Source of the DNA: Dyadobacter soli
Lineage (GTDB): Bacteria > Bacteroidota > Bacteroidia > Cytophagales > Spirosomataceae
Length of the DNA stretch: 64,000 nucleotides
Assembly: GCF_900101885.1 (NCBI RefSeq)
Contig: NZ_FNAN01000007.1
Span: 1 to 64,000, forward strand
Reading direction: 5' to 3'
Positions within the stretch are counted from its first letter, which is position 1. Each line of letters begins with the position of its first letter. Positions 17,561 to 25,987 of the stretch are shown here, in pieces. The notes beneath the pieces were generated by a model that had not been told where the DNA came from, did no database searches, and worked only from the letters and a program-made list of their open reading frames with translations. A program made the position numbers and the translations under genes.

Positions 17561-17634
17561 GTTTCCAATCGTTATGCATTTCCCTTTGGTAACTGGTTAC
17601 CTTTTGGAAACTACCCAGCGGTGACATACCTTTA
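17561..17634. promoter_or_regulatory. HxlR promoter with nested palindromic operators
   Basis: Three signals are stacked here. The perfect inverted repeat gtttccaa (17561-17568) / ttggaaac (17604-17611) encloses a second one, ggtaac-tg-gttacc (17588-17601). A Bacteroidota-type promoter for the HxlR gene overlaps them: TTTG at 17603-17606, 20 bases, then TACCTTTA at 17627-17634 (consensus TTTG, N19-23, TAnnTTTG). The outer repeat covers the -33 element, the classical place for a repressor. Confidence 0.7.
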
Positions 17635-17658
17635 CATGCGACCAGATCAGGCAAAAAG

Positions 17659-18018
17659 ATGAAGAAACAGGCATCGTGCAATACCACGCAGCAATGCAGA
17701 AAAAGGATACTTGCTATCCGTGACGCCATGGAGATCCTTTCGGGCAAATGGAAGTTCCATATACTGGGCACGTTGCTCCTCAACGACAAAATGCGTTTCA
17801 TGGACCTGCTGCGGGAAGTGGACGGCATTGCTGCCAAGATGCTTTCCAAAGAACTGCACGACATGGAAATGAACCAGCTCATTACCCGCCGCGTGCTCGA
17901 CACGAAGCCGGTAACGGTCGAATACGAGCTCACCGAATATGGCCGTTCCGTGGAACCGATCATCAACGAAATAGCCGGCTGGGGAATGCTTTACCGCAAA
18001 GGTGTGGTGGTGGAATGA
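17659..18018 (+). CDS. HxlR-family winged-helix regulator
   Basis: The 119-residue protein has the HxlR core: RDAMEILSGKWKFHILGTLLLND (helices 1-2), MRFMDLLREVDGIAAKMLSKELHDMEMNQLITRRVLDT (recognition helix and wing) and VEYELTEYGRSVEPIINEIAGWGM. HxlR proteins such as HypR and YodB sense aldehydes, quinones or disulfide stress through cysteines. This one has two near the N-terminus (Cys7 and Cys13). It is divergent from a DsbA-like oxidoreductase and sits behind a palindrome that overlaps its own promoter. It therefore probably represses itself and the oxidoreductase. The inducing signal is inferred to be oxidative or electrophilic. Confidence 0.92.
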   Translation: MKKQASCNTTQQCRKRILAIRDAMEILSGKWKFHILGTLLLNDKMRFMDLLREVDGIAAKMLSKELHDMEMNQLITRRVLDTKPVTVEYELTEYGRSVEPIINEIAGWGMLYRKGVVVE

Positions 18019-18092
18019 AATAAAATAGACTTACGGTTACTTAAAATATTTTCGTTAATTGCCGTCGCACTAATTTATCCAATTACTTAGCC

Positions 18093-18827
18093 ATGCGGAC
18101 ATTTCAACGACTATTAAAAGCAGCATTATCCTTAACTACCTGTGCACTTATCACTAACACGGCCCAGGCCCAGCTGAGCCTCGGGGTAAAGGGAGGGGTT
18201 AATTTCAGCAGTCTGGTCGTCAAGGACGACGATTTCACTAATTTTTCGGAACGGGTAGCGCCCAATTTTGCCATCATTTTCAACTATCAGATCGCCCCGA
18301 CGTTCAGTATTCAGGCGGAGCCGGGCTTTTCTGCACGGGGAGTTACAATTCGCCCGTCAAACAGTACGCCGGTAATCGTTTTTCCCGGCTCGCCCCATCA
18401 GCGAGTGGAAAAGGGGGTGCTTAAAATCGGCTATTTTGAATTGCCGATCGTTGCCCAATACCGGCCACGGCTGACCGAGAAACTGGAAGCCATTATTTCT
18501 GCCGGTCCCGAAATCCGTTTCCGCACCGGACCGCAAAGGCAGGAAGTTACCACCGCCACCTACGTAAATGGCGAGAAAGTGGGAACAGTTACAAGAAAGG
18601 ATTCCTATTCCGGTGACGACGCCGTCAGCGTTTTCGATGCCGGGGTTACCGCGGGTGCAGGCCTGGCCTATCCGATAGGGCGACTTAAAGTGTATGTCGA
18701 AGGGCGTTATCACCTCGGCTTGTACAATCTCGCATCCAATACCAACGATGGCGACGCGTACGACAGTAAAGTCCACAACCGGGGTGCCTCGGTAGTGCTG
18801 GGCGTAACGGTACCGATCTTCAAATAA
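18093..18827 (+). CDS. Outer membrane beta-barrel protein (porin family, PorT-like)
   Basis: The 244-residue protein has a signal peptide ending in ITNTAQAQ (about residue 28). The mature start LSLGVKGGVNFSSL is the standard opening of the OMP_b-brl_2/PorT-like barrels of Bacteroidota. Alternating strands follow (FAIIFNYQIAPTFSIQAEPGFSARGV, YFELPIVAQYRPRL, GRLKVYVEGRYHLGLYNL), ending VVLGVTVPIFK. Such eight- to ten-strand barrels are abundant and mostly uncharacterised. It is monocistronic, with a terminator just behind. Confidence 0.85.
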   Translation: MRTFQRLLKAALSLTTCALITNTAQAQLSLGVKGGVNFSSLVVKDDDFTNFSERVAPNFAIIFNYQIAPTFSIQAEPGFSARGVTIRPSNSTPVIVFPGSPHQRVEKGVLKIGYFELPIVAQYRPRLTEKLEAIISAGPEIRFRTGPQRQEVTTATYVNGEKVGTVTRKDSYSGDDAVSVFDAGVTAGAGLAYPIGRLKVYVEGRYHLGLYNLASNTNDGDAYDSKVHNRGASVVLGVTVPIFK

Positions 18828-18832
18828 TGTCA

Positions 18833-18862
18833 ATGGCCCCGTCCCGGGGTCATTTTCTTTTA
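18833..18862 (+). terminator. Terminator after the beta-barrel gene
   Basis: atggccccg (18833-18841) pairs with cggggtcat (18845-18853) through nine pairs including one G-U, with a 3-base loop and the tail tttctttta. Confidence 0.75.
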
Positions 18863-18940
18863 CTGACTGAAAAAGCTAACTTCCCACGTATCCTCTAAAA
18901 TGATATAATTGCTCAACGAACAACAAATCTTTCAACCATA

Positions 18941-19624
18941 ATGGAGCCCGCTTTAAATGTATTAATCATTGAGGATCACGAGCTTATGACATGGGCCCTG
19001 ATCAAAGTTATCCGAGATGGCTTCGACAATGCTATCCTTCAATCGGCTTTTGACCTGGAACGCGGCCTTGAAATCCTGAAAGAAACCGACATTCAGCTCG
19101 TCATGCTGGACCTCGATATCCCTGGCGGCAACAGCCCGCGCATGATCGCGCAGATCCGGCAGATCCGGAAAGAAGTCCGCATTCTGATCTATTCGGGACT
19201 TTCGGAAAAACACCATGCACTGAAATACATTATGGCGGGCGCCGACGGCTTTATTTCCAAAAACGCCCCGAAGTCAGCCGTTTGTGACGCGGTGAGAACG
19301 GTGCTCAGCGATAAAAAGTACCTGCAACCGATCACGCAGGAGGCGGTTGTGAATGCATTGATATTCAAAAAATTCAGACGGCAGATTTCCGACACCATCC
19401 GGCTTACCAAAAGGGAGCAGGACGTGCTGCGATTGCTCCTGAAAGGCAAATGGACCAACGAGATCGCCGACGAACTCGGCCTGCAACCGAATACCATCAG
19501 TACCCACAAGGGAAGCATTTACATAAAATTCGGTGTCACCAACCCTGTCGAACTCTTCGAACAGGTACGGGCGAGAATGCCCGAGCTGCTGCATGAAAAC
19601 GAGAGTAGCCCATCCGTAAAGTAG
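18941..19624 (+). CDS. NarL/FixJ-type response regulator
   Basis: The 227-residue protein has a receiver domain followed by a LuxR-type HTH. The receiver (about 5-125) has acidic residues in IIEDHELM, the phosphorylation Asp in LVMLDLDIPGG (about 56) and Lys in GFISKNAP. The HTH (about 152-205) reads LTKREQDVLRLLLKGKWTNEIADELGLQPNTISTHKGSIYIKFGV. It precedes the sensor kinase gene by 15 bases, so the two form one transcript and presumably one pathway. Targets are unknown; the BNR-repeat gene and the flanking barrel are candidates only by position. Confidence 0.93.
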   Translation: MEPALNVLIIEDHELMTWALIKVIRDGFDNAILQSAFDLERGLEILKETDIQLVMLDLDIPGGNSPRMIAQIRQIRKEVRILIYSGLSEKHHALKYIMAGADGFISKNAPKSAVCDAVRTVLSDKKYLQPITQEAVVNALIFKKFRRQISDTIRLTKREQDVLRLLLKGKWTNEIADELGLQPNTISTHKGSIYIKFGVTNPVELFEQVRARMPELLHENESSPSVK

Positions 19625-19639
19625 ATCCGTGCTGCGTTT

Positions 19640-22600
19640 ATGATTTACAGGCTCAGCTTACTTTTCCTTCTTCTCTTTTCCGTTCCCATATTTGCCCAAA
19701 ACGGGTTCTCTGTCAGACACTTCACCGCCGACAACGGTCTCCCGCAGAACAGTATCAAAAGCATTTCCGCCGATACGAAAGGGTATATCTGGCTGGCGAC
19801 GGAAGACGGCCTGGTGCGTTTTGACGGATTCAATTTCGTCGTTTTCAGCAAATCGGATCTCGGTATCAGCAGCAGCCGCTTCTATTCCCTTGAACCAGGG
19901 CAAAGGCGTAAGCCGGGGGTTACGTCCACGCGTAACGACGGTCGGACGGACATTTGCTATGCCACCAATGTCGCCAACGAAGCGGTCGTGATCCGTGACG
20001 GGCGGCCGCGACGTGATACCGCCTATACGTCCAATGTGCTGGCGGTGCGCAAGCGTTTGTCGCGAAGACCGAAAGACATTTTCGCCGTAGCCGGGTTACC
20101 GGATATCTGGAACGTGCCGCTCTCGAACGTCCGGGCAATGATCCCCACAGGCGATGGCGACGGAAATTTCTATCTGTGCGACAACGATACGGTCTCCTGT
20201 TACAAGCAATGGAGAAGGGTTTACGACCTGCGGGCGGAGACAGACGATTTATGGCATTACTTCGCCCTGGGCGGCAGGCTTTACCATCTGGATGCAGGTA
20301 ACGCTTTTACTGCTATTTTCAATGGTCGCCGGTCACAGTTTCAGCTGAAAGGGGATTTTGCCGCGGAGCCACACGGCGCTGGAAGTGACAGGCATCGGGA
20401 TACCAGACTTTACTGGAATCCCAATGCCGACCAGGCTTTTCTTTTCAGATCCGGTCATTTGTACCTGCTCGAACCGCAAAAAGACGGCACGCTCACCAGC
20501 CGGCTGCTCACGAAAGGTTTCGACCTGACGGCGAACAGTATCGATGTCGTGCATTACGACCCGCTCGCCGGGCTAGTACACCTCGGCAGCAGTACCAATG
20601 GGCTGTTTGTCCTCACATTGCATCAGTTTGAAACCGTACGGGTGAGCGGCAACGACCGGCCGAATATTTTCTATGCGCAAATTCCTTTCGGAAGCAATTC
20701 GGTGCTTACGCCCACGGGTATCATCGCGGGAAAAGACAATTCGGGCAAACCAATCGACAAGCGGCTACCGCTCCTGGAAAAGGTAAACCCCAGCGACAAA
20801 CGGGTAATTTTTCGCGACCGGCAGGGCAATCTCTGGACGAAAAACATGCGGATACTGATCAAAATGGATGCAAACGGGAAGCATTTGATCGGTGGCCGGA
20901 AGCTGGGCCGGGAAGTGAAGGCCATTTTGCAGGTCAACGACTCGACCATGTGCCTGGGTATGTATGAACGAGGCTTGTTCACAATGCATATCGACGGCCC
21001 CGATAAGAAACCCAGGCATGTGGACGGTGTCTACAATAAAAATGTCACCTGCCTGGATCTGCAAGCCGAAAATCAGGTGCTCGTGGGTACCGAGGACGGC
21101 CTATACCACGCCGACTTGCACACCGGGAAAATCTCGCTGATCCAGGGTACCCGGGGGATTTACATCAAAAGCATCCATTCGTTCGGGAATGGCCGGGCGT
21201 GGATTACGGCGGCGGAAAAGGGCTTGCTGCTGCTCGACGGACCGCGCGGGCTGGTTACCTTCCCGCACGACAAGCAGGGATACCTGGCAAGCGCACATTG
21301 CGTGGTGGACGACGGACGCGGGTTTCTGTGGGTATCTACCAATCGCGGGCTGTTCCGGATAAGCCGGACGGACCTGCTCGCATTTGCCGGTTCCCGACCG
21401 GACACCCCGCCCGAGCAACCCGGCGAGGAAACAGCACAGCTGGCCCCGCCGCTATTTTACGAGTACCATGCAATGAACGAGGGGTTCAATACCAATGAAT
21501 TCAATGGAAACTGCGCGCCTTGTGCCCTGAAATTCGACGACGGCACCATTTCCCTTCCCTCGCTCGAAGGCCTGGTATGGTTCCGGCCCTCGCATATACG
21601 CACTTACCTGCCCGGCGAGCCGCTGATGCTCGACCGCGTGGACGTGAACCGGCAGATCATCAGCGACCCGGGCGATACCGTCAGCCTGCCGCTTTCGCCC
21701 GAAAACGTCCGTCTCCATTTCTCTACGCCCTATTTTGGGCATTACGACAACCTGAACGTGTCGTACACCCTGATCCGCGATGCGTCGGATCTCCCCGGTG
21801 CTTCATGGATACCGCTGGACGATGAGGACGATCTCACTGTGCAATATTCCAATTTACCCTCAGGTACACATATGCTCGTGATCCGGAAGCAGGCCGGTTT
21901 TGGATTGAATAATTATACGATTAAAAAAATCTGGCTGACCGTGCCCCGGCATTGGTTTGAAACTGCATGGGCAAAGGCTGCATTTGCGGCGCTGTTGATA
22001 CTCACATTCGTAGCCGGTGTGCGACTATACAATCATAAAAAACTGAAAATCATCCAGAAAGAGAAGCTGATGCTGGAAGAAATGGTACGGCAGCGGACGA
22101 GTTCCCTGGAAACCGCATTGGCGCAGCTGGAAGAATCTAAGCGCGATGTCGACGAGCAGGTGCACCTGATGTCGCGGATGCTGGCCTCGATCAGCCACGA
22201 TGTGCAATCACCTTTGAACCACATTACCTTTGCCGCGGGCGATATTGCCGAAATGGTGCACACGGGCCCGAATGGCAAGATTATCGAGATAGCCAATGCA
22301 ATAGCCATCGTTTCGAGCCGCACGGGCAAGTTACTGCACGGCCTTTTGAATTATATCAAAATCCAGGTGTACGGCAAAAGAATGCATTCCGGGCGGATTG
22401 AATTAAACAAACTGATCCTCGAAAAGCTCGACTTTTTCGAAAGCGTCATCCAGCACAACGGCAACCGGGTAACCCGCGATATTCCGCAGAACTTCCAGGT
22501 CGAATCGGATTATGAATTGCTTGCGGTCGTGATCCATAACCTGCTCGATAATGCGGCCAAGTACACGCGAAACGGGGAAATCGCATTGCGCTCGGGAATG

Positions 22601-22840
22601 CGCGATGGTGTTGCGGAACTCATTATTTCCAATTCAGGCCCTCCTCTTTCGCAGGAGAAAATGGATTTCATCAATCAAGCCGGCGGGGAAAGCACCGACT
22701 CCCGCCCGTTTCCGAACGAACGGGTCGTTAACCTGGGACTCATCATCATCAAAGAAGTGTCTCAACTGCTCGGTATCAGCATTAGCGTCAGGCAAACCGC
22801 TACCATCGATTTTCACATTCTTTTCAAAAAACCAGCCTGA
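19640..22840 (+). CDS. Reg_prop/Y_Y_Y sensor histidine kinase
   Basis: The protein has 1066 residues. A signal peptide (LLFLLLFSVPIFAQ) leads to a periplasmic double beta-propeller made of Reg_prop repeats (for example GLPQNSIKSISADTKGYIWLATEDGLVRFDG and a late FLWVSTNRGLFRIS), a Y_Y_Y domain (about 690-755) and one membrane helix (about 775-793). A short coiled coil then a HisKA domain with the phospho-acceptor His in LASISHDVQSPLNHI (about 851) and a HATPase_c domain (NLLDNAAKYTRNGE near 970) complete it. The G1 box is NSGPP instead of DxGxG, a variant seen in other kinases. It has no receiver or DNA-binding domain and so differs from HTCS proteins. Its partner is the response regulator upstream. 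Confidence 0.92.
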   Translation: MIYRLSLLFLLLFSVPIFAQNGFSVRHFTADNGLPQNSIKSISADTKGYIWLATEDGLVRFDGFNFVVFSKSDLGISSSRFYSLEPGQRRKPGVTSTRNDGRTDICYATNVANEAVVIRDGRPRRDTAYTSNVLAVRKRLSRRPKDIFAVAGLPDIWNVPLSNVRAMIPTGDGDGNFYLCDNDTVSCYKQWRRVYDLRAETDDLWHYFALGGRLYHLDAGNAFTAIFNGRRSQFQLKGDFAAEPHGAGSDRHRDTRLYWNPNADQAFLFRSGHLYLLEPQKDGTLTSRLLTKGFDLTANSIDVVHYDPLAGLVHLGSSTNGLFVLTLHQFETVRVSGNDRPNIFYAQIPFGSNSVLTPTGIIAGKDNSGKPIDKRLPLLEKVNPSDKRVIFRDRQGNLWTKNMRILIKMDANGKHLIGGRKLGREVKAILQVNDSTMCLGMYERGLFTMHIDGPDKKPRHVDGVYNKNVTCLDLQAENQVLVGTEDGLYHADLHTGKISLIQGTRGIYIKSIHSFGNGRAWITAAEKGLLLLDGPRGLVTFPHDKQGYLASAHCVVDDGRGFLWVSTNRGLFRISRTDLLAFAGSRPDTPPEQPGEETAQLAPPLFYEYHAMNEGFNTNEFNGNCAPCALKFDDGTISLPSLEGLVWFRPSHIRTYLPGEPLMLDRVDVNRQIISDPGDTVSLPLSPENVRLHFSTPYFGHYDNLNVSYTLIRDASDLPGASWIPLDDEDDLTVQYSNLPSGTHMLVIRKQAGFGLNNYTIKKIWLTVPRHWFETAWAKAAFAALLILTFVAGVRLYNHKKLKIIQKEKLMLEEMVRQRTSSLETALAQLEESKRDVDEQVHLMSRMLASISHDVQSPLNHITFAAGDIAEMVHTGPNGKIIEIANAIAIVSSRTGKLLHGLLNYIKIQVYGKRMHSGRIELNKLILEKLDFFESVIQHNGNRVTRDIPQNFQVESDYELLAVVIHNLLDNAAKYTRNGEIALRSGMRDGVAELIISNSGPPLSQEKMDFINQAGGESTDSRPFPNERVVNLGLIIIKEVSQLLGISISVRQTATIDFHILFKKPA

Positions 22841-22869
22841 AAAAACGCCCCACTCATTCGAATGGGGCG
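22840..22869 (-). terminator. Terminator of the BNR-repeat gene
   Basis: On the minus strand a 7-bp stem (cgcccca at 22846-22852 against tggggcg at 22863-22869) is followed by a run of six T (22840-22845 read in reverse). It touches the stop codon of the convergent kinase gene. Confidence 0.75.
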
Positions 22870-22891
22870 CCGCATTGCTGAAAATTTGTGC

Positions 22892-24103
22892 CTATTCCAC
22901 GGCTACCCGCTGAAAATATACGCGGTCCTTGTCCTCAGCGGTGCCGCTACCGGAATAGGCCACAAGAATATCCTTGCCCACCAGCTTGATCACCGGAAAT
23001 GTGGCATAACCGGCCTTCGAGGGCAGGTAACGGGTCCTTAGTTTCTTACCCGCCGGTGTCCGGATTTCCAGCCCGATCCGGCTCCCCTCCCCGGTATGCT
23101 CGTCCCAGACAATCGCCTGGTTACCATTTTTCAGGATTTGTATTTGCGGATGTTTGCCTGCTGTGCTGGCACCTACCGCGTTTTTAGCGGTGAATGTCTG
23201 CCCGTTATCTTTCGAAGAAGCGTAAAAAACACCTTTCCCCGACCCCATCGTGTACCACACGAATGACAGCCCCGTGCTCGTCTGCGCTATGGCCGGGCCG
23301 GTATGCGGGCAGGCGCTGATCACCCAGTTGTCGGGGCTGATGCGCGCCGGTGCCGAAAAACTTACACCATTGTCTTTGGAAACAATGTGGACCATATCCC
23401 TGATCGAATCGTTCAAAATTTTGCGATAGGCTACGTGCAGGCCGCCCGTATTATCGGTAAACAGGTCGGTGCGGCAGCATTGGCACACGGTTTCGTCGAT
23501 CACCTTCTCGCCTTCGAACGCATTACTTTTACCGAATCTGGCAAAATAGAGCGAGGAGCCGTCGCGCGGGTTATTCTTCCGGCTGTCAAGCCACACAACG
23601 CCTACGCTGCGGTCGGGCAGTATTTCAAAATCGAAATAACGCTGGTCGATACTATTCGGATCGGGGCTTAATGGCGCCGGCGAAGTCCAGGTGGTACCGC
23701 CGTCGGCTGAGGAGGTGTAGTAGATCAGTCCTGAATACGGGTTCTTCGGATTCGGATTTGCCACGCCCCAGGCCGCTATTACCCGGCCATCCGGCGCTAC
23801 GATCACTTTCGGCAGGTTTTCGCCATGCGGCTTCACTTTTTCGCTGCCCGGTACCAGGATGGTTTTCGAAAATCCATTGCCCTTCGAAACCCGGTAACAC
23901 AGCACCGCTTTCGACTCCGAAACCGTCCGTACCCAGCTGAAAACCGCCAGCGTATCGGCGCTCTGGAAAAGATACGGGCAGGTGCCGGTGAAAGTACTGT
24001 CGATTGCACGCTCATTTTCGGCGATGGTTTTATCCGCCGGTATTTTGGAGCCCGCGCCGATACAGAGCAGCAGCAGACCGATATAATAAATGGTGTTTTT
24101 CAT
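22892..24103 (-). CDS. Exported BNR/Asp-box repeat protein (sialidase-like fold)
   Basis: The protein has 403 residues from the ATG at 24103; an upstream TTG would only add MILP. The N-terminus is a signal sequence (IYYIGLLLLCIGAGS). The body is a predicted six-bladed propeller with three Asp-box motifs, SSADGGTTW, SKDNGVSF and SKDNGQTF, typical of sialidases and related proteins. The catalytic Arg triad and Tyr/Glu pair of true sialidases are not evident. Two Cys features stand out: VCQCCRTDL (about 208-216) and VISACPHTGPA (about 255), which could be a metal site or disulfides. It is monocistronic and convergent with the kinase gene. I would not call it a sialidase. Confidence 0.75.
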   Translation of the reverse strand: MKNTIYYIGLLLLCIGAGSKIPADKTIAENERAIDSTFTGTCPYLFQSADTLAVFSWVRTVSESKAVLCYRVSKGNGFSKTILVPGSEKVKPHGENLPKVIVAPDGRVIAAWGVANPNPKNPYSGLIYYTSSADGGTTWTSPAPLSPDPNSIDQRYFDFEILPDRSVGVVWLDSRKNNPRDGSSLYFARFGKSNAFEGEKVIDETVCQCCRTDLFTDNTGGLHVAYRKILNDSIRDMVHIVSKDNGVSFSAPARISPDNWVISACPHTGPAIAQTSTGLSFVWYTMGSGKGVFYASSKDNGQTFTAKNAVGASTAGKHPQIQILKNGNQAIVWDEHTGEGSRIGLEIRTPAGKKLRTRYLPSKAGYATFPVIKLVGKDILVAYSGSGTAEDKDRVYFQRVAVE

Positions 24104-24231
24104 TGGTAAAATCAATATTCGGGCAAATTACCCAAACTTCCGTTAAAGCCGCGCCTTACCGGGCCCTGTGAAAGAATTTTCAGCATTAATGGCGCCTAAC
24201 CTTTACATTAGCTAACCGAATCCGCAACATC

Positions 24232-25632
24232 ATGACAGACAAAAACCACTCATCCGCACCCGTTTCCATTGCCGTCCTGCCCTTTCTGAACCTGAGCGGC
24301 GACCCCGAAGAAGAGTATTTCAGCGACGGCGTCACCGAGGAGATTATCAATGTATTGAGCCGCGTGCCCGGTTTGCAGGTCGCGGGCCGGACGTCGTCTT
24401 TTACTTTCAAAGGCAAAAATCATGACCCGCAATGGATCGGTGCGCAGCTGCAAGTAGGCCATATCCTCGAAGGCAACCTGCAAACTACCGGCGAGCAGCT
24501 GCACATTACTGCAAGGCTGCTGAAAGCCAACGGTTCCCAAATCTGGTCGGAGCGGTACGACAGGACGTTGGAAGATATATTCGATGTGCAGGAAGAGCTT
24601 GCGCAGGCTATCCTGGATGCGGTTAAAATCGAGTTGCTGGGTGAAGAACCGGCGATCGCGTTCAAGCGCTATACTAATTATAAGGAAGCCTACCAGCTAT
24701 ACCTCCGGGCGCGGTTTTACCACAACAAATTCGGTGGCAGCGACGACTACCAGAAGGCTATCGGGTATTTCCGGGCAGCACTGGAAACCGATCCTTCCTA
24801 TGCGATCGCCTATTCCGGCATTGCGTCCTGCTACCTCAATATGTGGTTTTACAGGCATTTACCCGCCGAAACGGCATTGCCCTTGCTGAAAGAAGCTACC
24901 GGGCAGGCGCTTGCACTGGATAGCGCCATCGCCGAAAGCTACCTTGCGCTCGCACGCATGCAAATGCTCTACGAATGGGATTTCGCCGCAGCCTCGGACT
25001 CCTTCCGCAAAGCATTGGAGCTGAACTGGAACACGGCCGACCTTCACGGTCAATATGCATTATATCTCGCGCTTACCGACCGCCCCACCGAAGCCGAGGC
25101 AGAAGCGGCCCACGCCCTGGCGCTGGAACCGTTTTCGCTGATCAACAACTTCTACGCGGCCTACGTGTACTGGATCTCGGCCCGGTTCGACCTGGCCGTT
25201 GAGCAGGGACGCAAGCTGGTGGCGCTGGACCCGTCGTTCTGGGGCGGTTACATGATCACCGGCCTGAACCTCATCACATTAAAAGATTACCCCAATGCAC
25301 AGGACGCGCTCGAAACGGCATTGGAGATCAACTATAACGGCATAACGCTGAGCGCCTGCGGGGTGCTCTTCGGCTTGTCGGGAGAAACGGAGAGTGCGCG
25401 GGATATCCTGACGCAGATGGCGTCACTAGGTAAAACGAGCGTCGTAGCGAACTACGACCTAGGCATTGTCAACGCTTCGATCGGGGAGGCAGATACCGCC
25501 GTAATGTATTTCCAGGCGGCGATCGAGCGGCACGAACCGCCGATGCTGTTCTTCAAGTACATCCTCAGAGACTGGCTTTCCGACCGTTTACACGAGAAAA
25601 GCTACCGAGAACTGGTTCATATGCATCAATAA
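24232..25632 (+). CDS. TolB/FlgO-like N-terminal domain plus TPR protein
   Basis: This is a 466-residue cytosolic protein. Residues about 10-145 match the TolB-N/FlgO-like domain found in front of TPR arrays (SIAVLPFLNLSGDPEEEYFSDGVTEEIINVLSRVPGLQVAGRTSSFTFKG, then GHILEGNLQTTGEQLHITARLL and IWSERYDRTLEDIFDVQEELAQAI). Several TPR units follow (YQKAIGYFRAALETDPSYAIAYSGIASCYLNM, and further copies to about 450). In many genomes this module is fused to a CadC-type winged helix or an adenylate cyclase. Here no output domain is present, so it probably acts through protein contacts. It lies just before cspA-like and desaturase genes, with no clear operon link. Confidence 0.85.
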   Translation: MTDKNHSSAPVSIAVLPFLNLSGDPEEEYFSDGVTEEIINVLSRVPGLQVAGRTSSFTFKGKNHDPQWIGAQLQVGHILEGNLQTTGEQLHITARLLKANGSQIWSERYDRTLEDIFDVQEELAQAILDAVKIELLGEEPAIAFKRYTNYKEAYQLYLRARFYHNKFGGSDDYQKAIGYFRAALETDPSYAIAYSGIASCYLNMWFYRHLPAETALPLLKEATGQALALDSAIAESYLALARMQMLYEWDFAAASDSFRKALELNWNTADLHGQYALYLALTDRPTEAEAEAAHALALEPFSLINNFYAAYVYWISARFDLAVEQGRKLVALDPSFWGGYMITGLNLITLKDYPNAQDALETALEINYNGITLSACGVLFGLSGETESARDILTQMASLGKTSVVANYDLGIVNASIGEADTAVMYFQAAIERHEPPMLFFKYILRDWLSDRLHEKSYRELVHMHQ

Positions 25633-25676
25633 TGTTACAAATAATATATTTCCGTTACAACTTCGAAATTTTATCC

Positions 25677-25684
25677 TACCTTTG
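25677..25684 (+). promoter_or_regulatory. -7 promoter element of the cold-shock gene
   Basis: TACCTTTG is a perfect match to the Bacteroidota -7 consensus TAnnTTTG and lies 36 bases before the ATG. I see no good TTTG at -33. The short 5' leader (about 22-25 bases) has the A-rich stretch aacaaaaaagaaag instead of a Shine-Dalgarno sequence. Confidence 0.6.
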
Positions 25685-25712
25685 ATACCTAACAAAAAAG
25701 AAAGTCTAAGTT

Positions 25713-25904
25713 ATGAATAAGGGTAGGGTTAAGTTTTTCAATGAAACGAAAGGTTTCGGTTTCATTACTCCGGAAGAAGGCGGAGATGACATTTTTGTAC
25801 ACACATCAGGTCTGAAAGACAATGTTCGTGAGAATGACCTTGTAACTTACGACGTTGAAAACGGCCGGAAAGGACTGAACGCCGTCAACGTTACGCTGGC
25901 ATAA
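25713..25904 (+). CDS. Cold-shock domain protein (CspA family)
   Basis: The 63-residue protein is a single cold-shock OB-fold: [32 protein letters not shown] carries both RNA-binding motifs (KGFGFI and DIFVH). It should bind single-stranded RNA or DNA as a chaperone that melts mRNA structure. Length and motifs are typical. It is a single-gene transcript with its own -7 element and a strong terminator. The next gene, 83 bases on, is a fatty-acid desaturase, another classical cold-response function. Confidence 0.96.
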   Translation: MNKGRVKFFNETKGFGFITPEEGGDDIFVHTSGLKDNVRENDLVTYDVENGRKGLNAVNVTLA

Positions 25905-25927
25905 CTGTCAAACTACGCTAGAACGAG

Positions 25928-25954
25928 ATCCTCCTTCGCGGGAGGATTTTTTTT
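25928..25954 (+). terminator. Terminator of the cold-shock gene
   Basis: A 7-bp G+C-rich stem (atcctcc at 25928-25934, ggaggat at 25941-25947) with loop ttcgcg, followed by eight T. Confidence 0.92.
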
Positions 25955-25987
25955 GTTCTAACAACTTTACACCGACACTCATCCATT

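Noticed and set aside
19640..22840. Sensor kinase as an HTCS (SusR-like) regulator
   Set aside because: It has the Reg_prop/Y_Y_Y sensor but ends after the HATPase, with no receiver or AraC domain. A separate response regulator is encoded upstream.
22892..24103. Calling the BNR protein an exo-alpha-sialidase
   Set aside because: Asp boxes alone mark a propeller fold. I cannot find the catalytic arginine triad.
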